64,000 nucleotides of DNA from Pseudovirgaria hyperparasitica (lineage: Eukaryota > Ascomycota > Dothideomycetes > Acrospermales > Acrospermaceae): positions 590,999-654,998 of the forward strand of contig NW_022985554.1 of the NCBI RefSeq assembly GCF_010093815.1, written 5' to 3'. Positions 1-11,196 of the stretch are shown here, piece by piece. The stretch's first letter is position 1. Every line of letters starts with the position of its first letter. A program made the position numbers and the translations under genes. Under the pieces are notes generated by a model. That model searched no databases and was not told the origin of the DNA. It saw nothing but the letters and a program-made list of their open reading frames with translations.

Positions 1-876
1 GGCGCCAGTCACAGCACCTGAGGTACTCGTCCGCAGATTGACTAAGGGTGATTCCCTCCAGATTGGGATGTCATGTTGTATGTTAAGATGGAGGAGTTGG
101 GCTATAAGCGACCGACCCATGTTTGAGGGCTCACGGCCAAGAAGTTTCCATTTCAAAGTCTTCAATATAACTCGGAGAAGGACCTTTCGGTTCTCACTGG
201 ATGTCATGAAGGCCAGAAGCGGTCCAGTCTCTTGGGCATACATCGCCATGGCAGGAGGGTACTCGTCACGAAGAAGATGTTGTAACCAACTCCCAAGCTT
301 CTTCAGGTCGAACGTGTCACCCTCAATGGTGCGCCCACCTGATAAGGAGCCAGGGACATCTGGATAGTATTCTTCATAACCTAGAGAAGCGTGCCATTTG
401 AATCCTAAATCCTCAAGAAATTTGATGGCTTTAGGCGCAGTTTCGACATACGCCTTCCGACGTGTGGGCGATGTAAAAGGGCCGCGGTCTTGGATGATGT
501 TGTCTAAGTATCTGAGAGCTTCGTCCGTGTTGTCTTGTATACCAGCTGCTCTATGGAGGTGATTGTTAGGGATCCACAGACAGCCACCGGAATAGGCAGA
601 TGCGCCTCCAATTTTGGAGGCCTTTTCTATCACCAAAGGCTTGAGACCGAGATATTTAGCTCGCAGCGCAGCAGTCAACCCTGTAACCCCACTACCAACT
701 ATCAACACATCCGCTTGAGTATGAGTTGTCTCCAGGGCTTTTGTGCTACTGTAGCATCTGATTTGCGTGCCGCTCAACCGAGCCAGGGGTCGTAAACCAC
801 ACCTGTCAAACACAGCCCAATGGTAGGATTGATCTAGGTGTCGAAATAGACCACCGACGTTTCTAGGTCGAGCCAT
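1..876 (-). CDS. FAD-dependent oxidoreductase (FAD_binding_2 / 3-ketosteroid dehydrogenase-like), 3' part cut off by the window edge
   Basis: This is the N-terminal 292 codons of a flavoprotein that runs off the left edge; the start at 876 gives a frame that stays open to base 1. Residues 1-55 are Arg-rich with few acids and contain RCYSS, which looks like a mitochondrial presequence (inference). The Rossmann ADP-binding fingerprint follows: VLIVGSGVTG at about 57-66, then an acidic residue at the end of the second strand (VIEKA) and GGASAYSGG, the flavin-contact glycines typical of the fumarate-reductase/3-ketosteroid-delta1-dehydrogenase family. Family members oxidise or reduce C-C bonds in steroids or dicarboxylates; the substrate cannot be told from this half. 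No intron is needed in the visible part. It is divergent from the HAD gene at 1522. Confidence 0.85.
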   Translation of the reverse strand, partial: MARPRNVGGLFRHLDQSYHWAVFDRCGLRPLARLSGTQIRCYSSTKALETTHTQADVLIVGSGVTGLTAALRAKYLGLKPLVIEKASKIGGASAYSGGCLWIPNNHLHRAAGIQDNTDEALRYLDNIIQDRGPFTSPTRRKAYVETAPKAIKFLEDLGFKWHASLGYEEYYPDVPGSLSGGRTIEGDTFDLKKLGSWLQHLLRDEYPPAMAMYAQETGPLLAFMTSSENRKVLLRVILKTLKWKLLGREPSNMGRSLIAQLLHLNIQHDIPIWRESPLVNLRTSTSGAVTGA

Positions 877-1521
877 GAAGCAATGTTTGAGGTCTACTTC
901 GGACAGTGTGGGAGCATGAAGGTGGTATTCAAGGAAGGCCCCTTGCTCCTACATATGAAAGTGGACTTCCCCCATAGCCTTGTCGGCCTATTCAATCTGA
1001 TCATGCGGGGTAGAATTCAAAAGCGGCGTAGAACAGTCTAGGAAGTGAAAGAAGTAAGGGAGTATGATATGAGTCATTATAACTCTGTCCGAACACTTTA
1101 GGCGACCGCCCAGGGATTGGAAATAACGAGAAGGAACTTATGACTTGAGGAACATTCCATATTCTTATGGAGATAATAGAGAATTATAGTGGACAATGAT
1201 GGCTTCTGGAGGGCTTTAGTATTTGTGTTTAGCAGACCGTCTGTTATCCATTTCGGGTTGGCGTCAATCCAAAGTAGCTAACAGCGACTTTGCTTATTCG
1301 CTGTATCTGTTATATTAGTCTTTGGTGCGAGAGCGTTGGAGAGTAGACGATGGTGAGTGAAGGTTGTTATAATTATTATGGCGGTTTCACTTTGCAGTGG
1401 TTCACCTTGCGCTGGCTGGCCCTCTATCTATGCATCCATGCCCAGCGCTACGCCGGACATAGTAATCAATCGCGAGAGATGGATATCCGCGCCTGACGAC
1501 TCTGATTTACCTCACGCAACA
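877..1521. other. Intergenic, shared upstream region of two divergent genes
   Basis: It lies between the starts of the minus-strand flavoprotein and the plus-strand HAD gene and should hold both promoters. The only long open frame is an in-frame extension of the HAD gene from 1357, judged non-coding because it lacks family similarity. I see no RNA gene or repeat. Confidence 0.5.
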
Positions 1522-2383
1522 ATGTCTTTTCCGCCAGTCCGTGCTGTGATCTTCGACGTTGATGGTCTCCTCATAAATTCTGAGGACATATATACTGAAG
1601 TATATCTAAGTGTGCTACGTAATTACGGCGTCACATCGTTTCCATGGAAGATCAAAAGCCTGCAGATGAGTCGCGGGCGACCCGTAAGACCACACATTCC
1701 ACTCAACTCTCCGCTAACCCTCTCGAACCTACGAATAGGGCACTGAGCGGATCTTGAAATATGCGAACCTGGATATGACCGTAGAGGAATGGAATGCTCT
1801 CGTCAAGCCTCACACTTCTCTCTTCACCAAGTGCCAGCCCCTACCCGGCGTGCCCGAGCTTCTGCACAACCTCACAACGCGCGTACAGCCACCGTTACAA
1901 GTCGCAATCGCGAGTTCGTCGAACTCAGAGCTGTTCAAGTTGAAGACGGGACATCTGCCGGAGGTCTCGGAGCCCATACCGCCTGAGCGTCGAGTATTTG
2001 GGAGTGATCCGGAAATGGAGGGTAAGAGCAAGAAACCTGCGCCAGACTTGTTTCTAATTGCGTTGGGGCGTCTAAATAAATTGAGCAATGCGGCACCTAT
2101 TGCTCCAGAAGAGTGTCTTGTATTTGAAGACTCCATTGCAGGTGTGGAAGCTGCGCGGAAGGCGGGAATGAGAGTGGTGTTTGTACCACATCCGGGCTTG
2201 CAAGATGTTGCGCGCGGGCATGAGGAGGATATCATGAATGGCACACTACATACAGGTCTCACACTAGAGCCTGTTGAGGATGCACCAGCTATCGAGACTG
2301 GGATGTCAAGAGATGGATGGGCGGAGATGATACCAAGCATGAAAGCATTCTCGTTTGAACGCTATGGCATCCGTCTCATGTAA
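1522..2383 (+). CDS. HAD-superfamily hydrolase, pseudouridine-5'-phosphatase/GS1-like (2 exons)
   Basis: Predicted phosphatase that removes phosphate from a small metabolite. Exons 1522-1683 and 1739-2383 join to 268 residues; the 55-nt intron 1684-1738 has a GTAAGA donor, a GCTAACC branch match and an AATAG acceptor. All four HAD motifs are present: FDVDG with nucleophile D12 and acid/base D14, ASSS near 112-115 (motif II), K153 in KPAPD (motif III) and the FED pair at about 184-185 followed by SIAGVEAA (motif IV). An upstream in-frame ATG exists at 1357, but the ATG at 1522 has a better context (CAACAATG) and puts motif I at the normal distance from the N-terminus. It is convergent with the cupin gene, with only 75 bases between stop codons. 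The GS1/HDHD1-like subfamily is the closest match by motif layout; the substrate is not established. Confidence 0.88.
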
Positions 2384-2458
2384 TGACCAAAGTAAATGAA
2401 CATAGAAGAATCAACTTCGGATGGATATTTCCATTTGCTGAGCTTTCAAGATTAGATC

Positions 2459-3040
2459 TTACTGAGCATCTGGCTTCCCTCTGAACTCCTCTCTTAAGGT
2501 CTCCCCGCCAACCTCCAGCTCCTCCGCAGGCGTCAACACAAACAACATACGACACCACTCTGTCGAACTAGGGTTGCGCCACGCATGCATGGTCCCGCGC
2601 TGAATGACTGTGTCGCCCCGCTTACACCTCCTCGTCTCCCCACTGTCCAATATCAATTCGATCTCGCCCTCGAGCACGACCATATAATCCAGTGTCGTTG
2701 TGCGATGCAGCGGGCTCAGACCTAGCGGCGGGGTCTCACTGTGCTGCATGACTGTACCACCAGGCGTGCGGTATGCTGGGGGCAGCTTGGCTTTGTTATC
2801 GGCATCGGATTTGTAGGAAATTAGGTCTGTGTTGGCGGCGAAGGAGTGTGGCACGCGCGTAGTGGAGTAGTCGAGGTGGAAAGTTGAGCCTCCCGGGAAG
2901 GTAGACTTTGGAGTGTGAATGTCGAATGTGGTATCGACGATGGCTTTGCCATTGGAGTCATGGGTAGTGATGTAGCGGGTATATGGAGGGAGGTTTGAAA
3001 TGGGATCAGTAGACATGTTGCGCTGGGGCGATGGGTTCAT
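2459..3040 (-). CDS. Single-domain cupin protein
   Basis: A 193-residue, intron-less protein whose C-terminal half is a cupin beta-barrel. Cupin motif 1 is recognisable around residues 107-128 (PLGLSPLHRT then VVLEGEIEL), and motif 2 at 142-156 (GDTVIQRGTMHAWRN). The metal site looks reduced: motif 1 keeps H112 but not the second His of the usual HxH, while motif 2 keeps H152. It may therefore bind metal weakly or act as a small-molecule binder or isomerase rather than a dioxygenase (inference). The first ATG at 3040 is used; a second in-frame Met is nine codons in. It has the length and shape of fungal cupin proteins often found near metabolic genes. It is convergent with the HAD gene. Confidence 0.85.
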   Translation of the reverse strand: MNPSPQRNMSTDPISNLPPYTRYITTHDSNGKAIVDTTFDIHTPKSTFPGGSTFHLDYSTTRVPHSFAANTDLISYKSDADNKAKLPPAYRTPGGTVMQHSETPPLGLSPLHRTTTLDYMVVLEGEIELILDSGETRRCKRGDTVIQRGTMHAWRNPSSTEWCRMLFVLTPAEELEVGGETLREEFRGKPDAQ

Positions 3041-5920
3041 AATTGATTACAATTTCGGATTGGGTTTCTGCCTAGTATTAGGATTTGCAGTATGAAGGAT
3101 CGAATGTTGCGCTTGTTAAGTAGTCAGTTAGTTAGTATGGTCAGCTTCTTGAATTTGCAAGGCTGATCTGGCCTGAACAGCTGTAGCTAAGTATAAAAGG
3201 CGGAGTAATCTACCGTACGCCGGTTCATAGGTTTAAGTCGCATTCTCACTGCAGGACCTAGTATTTAGCTATGTTGGTATTTATGAACGGTTCCTTTGGA
3301 CTATCCTTGTCCATCGGAACGCGAGCCGCCGCCGACATGCCGACATGCCGACATCTGTATCAGGAAATGGCGACGGCATCAGCATTCATTCTTCATACTT
3401 AAGCCTGGACCTCAGCGCGAGCGTTAGAGGAGTGTTTGCCTCAGATGAGAGGCCATGTTCAGAAGATCGAAACGGATCTAACATTATTACTACAACAGCT
3501 AAGAACCACATATCCGGTAGAACAACAGCCAACATTCTCATCTCCCAAATATTGTGTCTCGCACATGTTAAGATAATATGTATTTGCTTTATGCGAGAGA
3601 TATTAGAGATGAGAGCATCATCGGCGTACTCATGCCCCAATGCTTCCGATCCTCTGCTCCTGCAAGCTCGCGATCGATGTTAATGCTGCGAGGCTGCGAC
3701 GAAGCTCTAACAGGCTTCGGTACATCAGCTGTACTAGAAGCAGGTTCAAAAGGATTAGTATCAGCGATAATACCAGCTCTTCCAGCCATTTGATCAGGCA
3801 CTCATCTTCTGAGGCCTGTCTGCTGAAGCCGAACTCTGCCAATGGACAATACAGACATTCCCCTGCCTAGCTGCTACACCAGAACAGATATGATACGCTA
3901 TAATTGCGACTTCGAGTGGCTATACGCTGTGGCCTTTGGTCCCCTTTTCGTCGAGTAGTCTGTGTTGGGATATTGTTGGAGCGTGAGGTTTCGCCTCTAA
4001 TTGCGGAATCTGGACCATCTGGACCACCAAATGCTCTTGAGATGGGACCATGAACAGCTACAAGCTGCTAAGTAACCCAAAAGAAAGAATACAGCAACTG
4101 CAGAACAGTACACTTAAGATCTGAATCAACAGGCAGATATCGCATGAGGTAGAAAATTAGGCACCCAGAACCGGAGGAGAAAGAAGACTGTTACAGAAAA
4201 TGATCTTCGATGAGTGTGTTGCAGATGTCTGAAGAGCGAGTCAGATTGTCACTCTATGTTCTAGTTCTGCTAGACCATATAGACGTGAAAGGGCACAGAA
4301 ACTCGTATTGTCATCAGGAACACATATTCTTGCATGTCTATATTACAAAGATAATTGGCTAATTTACAAGTGACAGAGCCAAGTCATTGACTGGCACCTG
4401 CTTCTGGACATGAAGAATCATGATTTAGTACGAAGCAACTACATAAAGTTCGAGATGCTCAAACAAACGTAAAGCACTTATACTATGATCCATACCAGCC
4501 CAGAACAGCAAAAAGACAATCTTCCAAAATGGGTCGTTAAAATCCAAAACAAAAGCTCATGCTCCGGGATCGAACCGGAGATCATGCGCCTCTGCGCCCC
4601 GACAGATACTTAGGTCCTTCATCTGGTCCTTTGCTTCAGTGGTAAGTCGTGAAACTAATCGACTATTTCTTCCACTGGGGTCTGAAATTTTATGAGTTTA
4701 CGTTGTTAATAAAGGGTGGTTTATCGAATTTTCACTTTCCTGATTGCCAAGCGAAATGGTTCGCCGCGCGCAACACGACCGACTGTTCACACGACGTAGT
4801 GAACCAAATTTTAATTAATTGCCTATACAATTCCTACTACGAAAAAGTAGCTCAAGCTAATAAGACTTATGTGATGGGTCTATCGACATTCGTATCTTGC
4901 AGTGATATCGCTGAAGGGACGGATGCGGTTCACGTGCAGCTGTTGTTACCATCGTTACCAAGATACTTGGTTTACATAGAGTACGGGCATGCAATACAGT
5001 CATCCTAACTATACAAAGGCTCGGTATAGGGTTGATCGTGAAGCTTGCTTGGTAGACCTTAGCCAGCGAATGTGCATGAAAGACTGGTGCCGTGACCACT
5101 CTAGACTGTCGGCAACCGAGATACATTTCAGAGGTAAAAGATGTAAGATTCTTCTCAAGCACATTAAAAGAAAGCAAGCAGGTCGCTTACCCTCATCAGG
5201 ATCAAGTCCGTAGTTGTCGTTGCATGATACCATTCCAATCCATACACTTGTCTGAGGAGCTCAGATCGCATTGTGCATGGAGAAGACCTACGATGAAGAG
5301 TTATGATGATAATCAGACGACATTTCTACAACAAATATGGATTATTTTTGGGTCATGAATGTCAACCGCTTCCAATTGTCGACAGGTCGTTTGCGGTCAA
5401 ACGGTGAAGTCAAGTTAGTGAAGCTAGTTTGTGTTTTGAGCTAAATGCCTGAGGCATCAACAGTGTCCCCCAGCTCGGCTAGCAACTATTCTCCCGACTG
5501 CCTCTCGCGTCAATAACTCGTCTAATTCATTGTTATCCCGAAGCCGCGCTCGGCTCCTAGTACTTCGTTAACCCAAGGCCAACAGGCGCAATGCTTCCAT
5601 TAACTTCCACTGCTCCAGCGCCCACCGGGACATCAGCCAATCACGGCATTCGCCAGCTCGCCCTAGTGACCCGCTATGACTCGCCAAAGAGACTGTCTGC
5701 TGTTACCGGTCTAGAATGACGTTTAGAGGTGGTAAGCGAAAAGTTGTTTTAGGGCTTAGAGATTAGTGACTTACTGCTTTGAAATGCGAATTGCGAGTAT
5801 ATGAAGCTCCTCGTTCCTCGTAGCTTGGTCAGTCGAACATCCCAAAATCAATTCAGTCTCCTCAGCAGGTCAATAGTTTGTACTTGATCTCATCAATCAC
5901 TTTGTATAAAGCTCAACATC
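3041..5920. other. Gene-poor stretch, no convincing gene
   Basis: About 2.9 kb between the cupin gene and the OYE gene. Three direct copies of CCGACATG sit at 3332-3355. Many short overlapping open frames occur on both strands (longest 119 codons from 4649), none with recognisable motifs or a usable splice structure. At 4555-4600 a minus-strand tRNA T-arm-like hairpin is seen (see findings). The last several hundred bases must contain the promoter of the OYE gene. No transposon ends or inverted repeats were recognised. Confidence 0.5.
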
Positions 5921-7270
5921 ATGTCACCCAAACGCTATGAATCCGAGAAGGTTGACCCTGCTCCTTTGGGCAAAACCCTCAATTTTGAGTTCTCCAAACG
6001 CACGGCACGTAATCGCTTCATGAAAGCCGCCATGACAGAGCGTCTCTCGTCCTGGGATCCACAAGACAAGGCATCCAGGGGTATCCCGTCTAAGAATCTC
6101 ATAAATGTCTACAAACGATGGGGAGAGGGTGAATTTGGGGTCATACTGTCTGGGAACATCATGATCGACTACGACCAGTTGGAGGCTATGGGCAATCCGA
6201 TCATTCCACCCGACGCACCCTTCTCGGGCGAGCGATTTGAGGCTCAACAAGAAATGGCCAAAGCTGCAAAAGCACACGGTAGCTTGTTTGTCGGGCAAGT
6301 CAGCCATCCGGGCCGTCAAGTCGAGAATAGGATCAACCCAAACCCGATCTCCGCTAGTGACGTCCAGCTCGAGGGCAATATCATGGGTATGAGCTTCAAC
6401 AAACCACGTGAAGCTACCCAGCAAGATATCGACCATGTTGTGGAAAGTTTCGCTCACGCTGCTGAATATTTAGAGAAAGCTGGTTATGACGGTATTCAGT
6501 TACATGGCGCACATGGCTATCTGCTCTCGCAATTCCTCTCACCTACCACGAATCAGCGCACTGATAAGTATGGCGGCAGCATCGAGAACCGTGCACGCAT
6601 AATCGTCGAAATCGCACAAGCCGTGCAGAAGCGCACCAAGCCAGACTTCAGTCTCAGCATCAAGCTCAATTCTGTCGAGTTCCAGGATAAGGGCTTCAGC
6701 CCCGAGGAAGCCCAGAAGGTAGTCGCCATCCTCGAGCAGAATAAGTTCGACTTCGTCGAGCTGTCAGGCGGCACATACGAATCTCTCGCATTCGTACATA
6801 AACGCGAATCGACAAAGAAACGTGAAGCATTCTTCCTCGATTTTGCCGAGATGATTACTCCGGTATTGAGCAAGACCAAAGTGTATATCACAGGCGGTCT
6901 CAAGACAGCTGGCGCGATGGTCAAGGCCCTCGAGTCGGTCGATGGCGTTGGTCTTGCTCGTCCTGTCACGCAGGAGCCTACTTTGCCTAAAGATATCATC
7001 GAGGGCCGCGTCCTTGGTGCTATTGAGCAGCTGCCTGACCAGAATGACTTCGGGCTCACTAATGTGGTTGCCGGATCACAAATTCGCCAGATTGGAAAGG
7101 ATCAAACTCCGATTGATATGTCGCAGCAGTCGAACTTAGAAGGCTTCAAGAAAGATATGGCAACATGGGGCCAAGGATTGGCTTCAGATGAGGATCTGAA
7201 GAAGTTTGGCTACGTTGATATTGATACGGTGACGTCCACGCCGTATGGCACTGCAGCTCCATCATCATAG
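5921..7270 (+). CDS. NADH:flavin oxidoreductase / Old Yellow Enzyme family protein
   Basis: An intron-less 449-residue FMN-dependent TIM-barrel oxidoreductase that reduces activated C=C bonds (enals, enones, nitro compounds) with NAD(P)H. Family signatures are intact: QVSHPGRQ at 126-133, the active-site His pair in HGAHGY at 195-200, LLSQFLSP at 201-208 followed by the Y-G-G segment, IKLN near 247-250, and the phosphate-binding ITGGLKT at about 323-329 with GLARP at 344-348. The His-x-x-His form is that of the 2,4-dienoyl-CoA-reductase/YqjM-like branch (established knowledge). Length is normal. The start follows a CAACATCATG context with no upstream in-frame ATG. Neighbours give no pathway hint; an MFS transporter lies 1 kb downstream on the same strand. 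Confidence 0.93.
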   Translation: MSPKRYESEKVDPAPLGKTLNFEFSKRTARNRFMKAAMTERLSSWDPQDKASRGIPSKNLINVYKRWGEGEFGVILSGNIMIDYDQLEAMGNPIIPPDAPFSGERFEAQQEMAKAAKAHGSLFVGQVSHPGRQVENRINPNPISASDVQLEGNIMGMSFNKPREATQQDIDHVVESFAHAAEYLEKAGYDGIQLHGAHGYLLSQFLSPTTNQRTDKYGGSIENRARIIVEIAQAVQKRTKPDFSLSIKLNSVEFQDKGFSPEEAQKVVAILEQNKFDFVELSGGTYESLAFVHKRESTKKREAFFLDFAEMITPVLSKTKVYITGGLKTAGAMVKALESVDGVGLARPVTQEPTLPKDIIEGRVLGAIEQLPDQNDFGLTNVVAGSQIRQIGKDQTPIDMSQQSNLEGFKKDMATWGQGLASDEDLKKFGYVDIDTVTSTPYGTAAPSS

Positions 7271-7436
7271 ACTAGAAATATAGATGTGTAGTTATAATTG
7301 TATGTTATATGAATAAAAACTTAATCAAGTGTGTGCCCGTATGGTGAAATGAAAGCAGATGAAATGCTTTCACCCTGGCTGAATCCAGATAAGATAAGGG
7401 ATTGGACAGTTTTGACACCAAAAAGACAAAAGGAAA
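7271..7436. other. 3' flank of the OYE gene
   Basis: A short A/T-rich tail with AATAAAAAC about 40 nt after the stop, a plausible polyadenylation signal. Nothing else seen before the tRNA. Confidence 0.35.
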
Positions 7437-7522
7437 TCTCCCAACCCTGAATCGAACAGGGGACATTCTGATAACAATTTCCATTACAGTCAGACGCCAT
7501 AAACCAACTAGACCATTGGGAG
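7437..7522 (-). tRNA. tRNA-Tyr (anticodon GTA) with a short intron
   Basis: Reading the minus strand, the acceptor arms CTCCCAA and TTGGGAG pair perfectly (7 bp). They are followed by a D-arm with GTTGGT, an anticodon stem TCTGA/TCAGA, a five-base variable loop, and a T-arm CCCTG-TTCGATT-CAGGG. The 18-base anticodon loop begins CTGTAA, which places GTA at positions 34-36; the excess of about 11 bases directly 3' of position 37 is the expected position of a nuclear tRNA intron. Eukaryotic tRNA-Tyr genes are almost always intron-bearing, which supports the call. An A discriminator is encoded at 7437. Confidence 0.92.
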
Positions 7523-8293
7523 ATGAATGTTTGTATCGAAAAAGAAAATATATTCAGTTGTTTACCAGATCAAGAAGCGATAATCAGTTGCCGATATTCG
7601 TGCCCGTCGCACACTTATCGGGCCTTCGCATTTCAACGGTATACTAATCACGATTATATAGTTTACTCCAATACATAGTTACATCATCCGCCTCCATCTG
7701 TCAACTTATGGAATACTATGTGTGTGTGTGTACGAACGGCCGTCACAGTAACCAGATTTCCCGTGCCCGTTAGTCCGCGCGGACTGCAGGTGAAGGCTTT
7801 GGCACATGGGTGTTGCGTGGCAGCTCGTTGCATCGTTAGCATATAATTACAGCCTATGTCGAAGTTGATAGGCTATGACGAATGATATACAGAAGCGATT
7901 CCAGATGGCGTTCGCGTTCGCATGTATCGAACCGCTTGGCTATTCCTTTGCTTGAGGCCAGCTTATCATCAGTAAGTCCTAATTGGTTACGGAGTTCGGA
8001 ATAGACCCTAGATCACGACACGTCCGTGCCACAACATGAGCTCTACTTGTAGAATGCATGCCCCTGCTTACGTATTATCCATGCCGTCCTCCAGGTCCGC
8101 GCCGGAATAACATACCTCGAATGTACATTTGTATTTAAGGCGGTGCGCCATCCGCCTCAATAATGCCAGTCCGCGCGAGAAACTTGCTAAATGCGTACTT
8201 AGCAATGTCAGCATCAATTTTCATATAAAGACTGACCCCCGCGACAATAGCAGGCTCTGGACCGCAGACAAACACTCGAAGTCCACAAGCACT
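7523..8293. other. Intergenic region upstream of the MFS gene
   Basis: About 770 bases holding the promoter of the MFS transporter. It has a short GT run near 7720-7731 and TATTTAAGG near 8131. An open frame upstream of the chosen MFS start (from 8129) is in frame but lacks family similarity. No RNA gene seen. Confidence 0.45.
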
Positions 8294-9988
8294 ATGGCAG
8301 GGCAGCAGAACGACCATGTGCCACCGTACGAAGAAGACGAGACCATCGGCGACACCAGTACGTCTGGGCCTCCTGCGTATCCCAACGAAGAGTCCACACC
8401 TTTGCTACCACACGATGGTAAAGCGCTCTCATCACACCGCAAACAGTCTAAACCAAAATGGCGACTCGTAGTCTTTACCATAATCCTCATTGTCACACTC
8501 ACAGATATAGGAAACCTGATGTCCGATGCCCCGCTCGTACGGTTATATGAAGAGATAGCATGCGCAGGGTACTGGGGCTTCAAGGATCCGTCACATATAC
8601 TACCAGATGGATCCATTCCAGAAGAAGACTGTAAAGTCAACCGCGTGCAAGAGGTAGTTGCTCTTGTCGTAGGCTGGAGCGGTGCCTGGGATTCCATGAT
8701 AGGGATCCTGCTGGCGGTGCCGTTTGGTATGCTGGCTGATAAATGGGGAAGAAAACCGGTGCTATTCTTGAGCCTCTTTGGGGTCTTACTGTCTTGCATC
8801 TGGAAGGCCATTGTTTGTGGGTACCTCGCTTTGTCTCTCTCGAAACCACGCATTGAATGATGATACAGGCTATATGCGATGGAGACTTGAGGCTGTCTGG
8901 GCCTCATCCCTTTTCTTACTCATTGGCGGTGGCCCAGTAGTGGCATCTGCTATGCTACTGACAATGATGGCAGACGTTATGCCTGCCGAGAAGAGGACAG
9001 TCATCTTTCTGTTTGTACATGCAGCAGTTGTTGCGGGTGAAATTCTTGGCCCGACAGTGGCATCTTTGCTCATGAGATCTGATCCATATCTCCCGGTCCT
9101 TATTGGTGTTGCGATTCAGGCTTCTGCGTTCTTTTGTGCGATTTTTCTCTCGGAAACCCTCCAGTACCGACCGACAGTACCTTCCATGCTACGTCCGGAG
9201 CCGACTGATGAAGAGTCACCTTGCACATCTACAGCCAAAGCCTCTAGCAGGCTACTAATGCCATTCGTGCATGTAAAGGACAGCCTGGCCTTCGTTTTCA
9301 AGGATAAAAATTTAGCACTTGCGCTGTTGACATTCTTATGCGAAGGCTTAAGTGGAAATGCGATGAATCTATTGTTGCAATATTTCCCAAAACGCTATGG
9401 TTGGCACATCGCAGATGTAAGTCTTCTATCGGAAGTAACATGTCGAACACCAATCTAACATCTTTATCCAAGGCGGCACTACTTGGCACCCTCAGATCAG
9501 TCGTCAACCTCATTGTTTACATGGTCCTTCTACCAACCCTTCCGTTCTTACTGATGAAGCGTTTTGGCATTTCCAGTAGCAAGGCTGATCTTCTGCTGAG
9601 CCAGATCAGCGGTATTCTACTGACGATAGGCATGTTTACAATGGGCATATCCCCAAATGTCATACTCGCAATCATCGGCCTTGTGATATATGTCTTTGGT
9701 ACAGGCTACGTAGCATTCATTCGGAGCATCGCGACTTCGTTGCTGGGCGGTTCTGAATCTCATAACCTTGCCAGATTGTATACTATGATGCAATCTATGC
9801 AAGGGCTCGGGGCTGTCATCACTGGTCCCTTAATTCCCATGGCGTTCAAATGGGGGATGGATTTGGGCGGCTTCTGGATTGGCATGCCTTTTCTATTCAC
9901 GACAGTTGGATATTCAGCTATGGTGGTCATGATTTTCTTCATTGAAGTGCCAGATACTGGAAGCGAAGTTGCTGAGCAGCAAGCATAG
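8294..9988 (+). CDS. Major facilitator superfamily transporter (3 exons)
   Basis: A plasma- or organelle-membrane secondary transporter of 528 residues. Exons are 8294-8816, 8869-9416 and 9473-9988. Intron 1 (52 nt) has a GTGGGT donor chosen to keep frame; intron 2 (56 nt) is GTAAGT...CTAAC...AAG. The N-terminal ~55 residues are hydrophilic with a PPYEEDE segment, followed by TM1 (VVFTIILIVTLTDIG). The MFS motif A loop GMLADKWGRKP lies near residues 145-155 between TM2 and TM3, and about twelve hydrophobic segments follow, ending in FLFTTVGYSAMVVMIFFIE. A long acidic extracellular loop (residues ~95-125, with DGSIPEEDC) sits between TM1 and TM2, typical of a fungal-specific MFS_1 group. The substrate is unknown. 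An alternative ATG at 8129 would add 55 unconvincing residues. Confidence 0.87.
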
Positions 9989-11196
9989 ACGGGGACTGGG
10001 CACCATCTTGAGGTCTGTAGATCTCCCAAGGAGTTGGAAGACGCGATTTATGCTTGTTTTGCATTGCTTACTGAGAGATTCCTGTAACTGATGTACTGAT
10101 ATAGACGAATGTACCTAATAGTAGAACTATAAAAACACAACACTCTTCATCGCGCATGAGCCTATCTCTTTTCACTCACAACCACACAGACCTATACAAG
10201 GTTCCAAACTATTCACAGGGCCATAGCACTAGCGCTTTGTCTCGAAATGTGAGCGTCGCGCCCATTGTATGGCCCGAAATATCTTGGATCACTTTCACAG
10301 CGCGTTCATGAAACAGAATGGAAGATGGTGGTTCTGATGTCGATGTCGCAGAGCCAATCAGGCCCTTGTCGCTAGCGAATTTGGCGGCCACTGGCGCCGA
10401 GATGTCCCCTGGCAGGCGCGAAACGGCGCTGTGTGGACGCCCAGTGGACCCTTGAACTCTGACGTATCTGGCGCCAACTGTCCATCTTTCTTCCAACGCT
10501 TCAGGCTCTTTACATGAGAAGCCATGCAAGGTCACCGATACGCTGGCCGAGCAAATCCTTGTCTCTGTGATTAATGGTGAAAGCGTGCTCGCTGATCAAG
10601 TTCTTCCTTCAGGTATGTTGCCCGGCGCTATCGTAGGACCTGCCGGGCGTGTGCCAGGTATATATCTTGCTTCTGCCCTCGCTGCTCGAGAGATCAGCAA
10701 TCAGACTCGTTCGAAGATCACAGCACCTGACCACGATCCTGGCGACGTGGGATTCCTTTTACATCGTTTCTTGTCTTCTTAACTTTACCTAATCAACCGT
10801 CGTCTATTCCGCATTTTCGATCACCTCTGTTGTGCTTTGGCCCATTGTTCAGCGCTTGGAGCCTTGTTATCACGTTTCATATTCCACGTCAATCGCATAC
10901 GCAAAAAATCTAGAGGGTCCTTCATTCATAGCTCGGAGTGAAGAGCCAACGATTCCACGGCACTGAGAGACGTTGTGCGACCGAGCATTGTGCATAATAT
11001 CTGGAGAGGCATTGTAAAGGAGCAGCTTCCGTATTTAGACCACGCACAGGATCTTTTCAGAGAGGATAAACGTTGACTGGTTTCCTTATCCTTTCAACCT
11101 TCTCCCGGTGGACATACTTTTATCGACTGGTTCGATCAATAGTTTCGCACAGCATAATCACTACATCACGCAAACCTCAGCCACGTGTATTCCACC
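9989..11196. other. Intergenic, no convincing gene
   Basis: 1.2 kb between two plus-strand genes. A 108-codon minus-strand frame (10209-10535) has no ATG start and no recognised motif; a 71-codon plus frame from 10567 is likewise unsupported. The stretch probably contains the 3' UTR of the MFS gene and the promoter/leader of the membrane-protein gene. Confidence 0.45.

Noticed and set aside
3386-3842. Overlapping minus-strand frames that might be a degenerate fungal gene
   Set aside because: Would need several frameshifts to join; no motif to guide it.
4649-5008. 119-codon plus-strand frame with a hydrophobic start
   Set aside because: No recognisable family, no intron context, surrounded by similar random frames.
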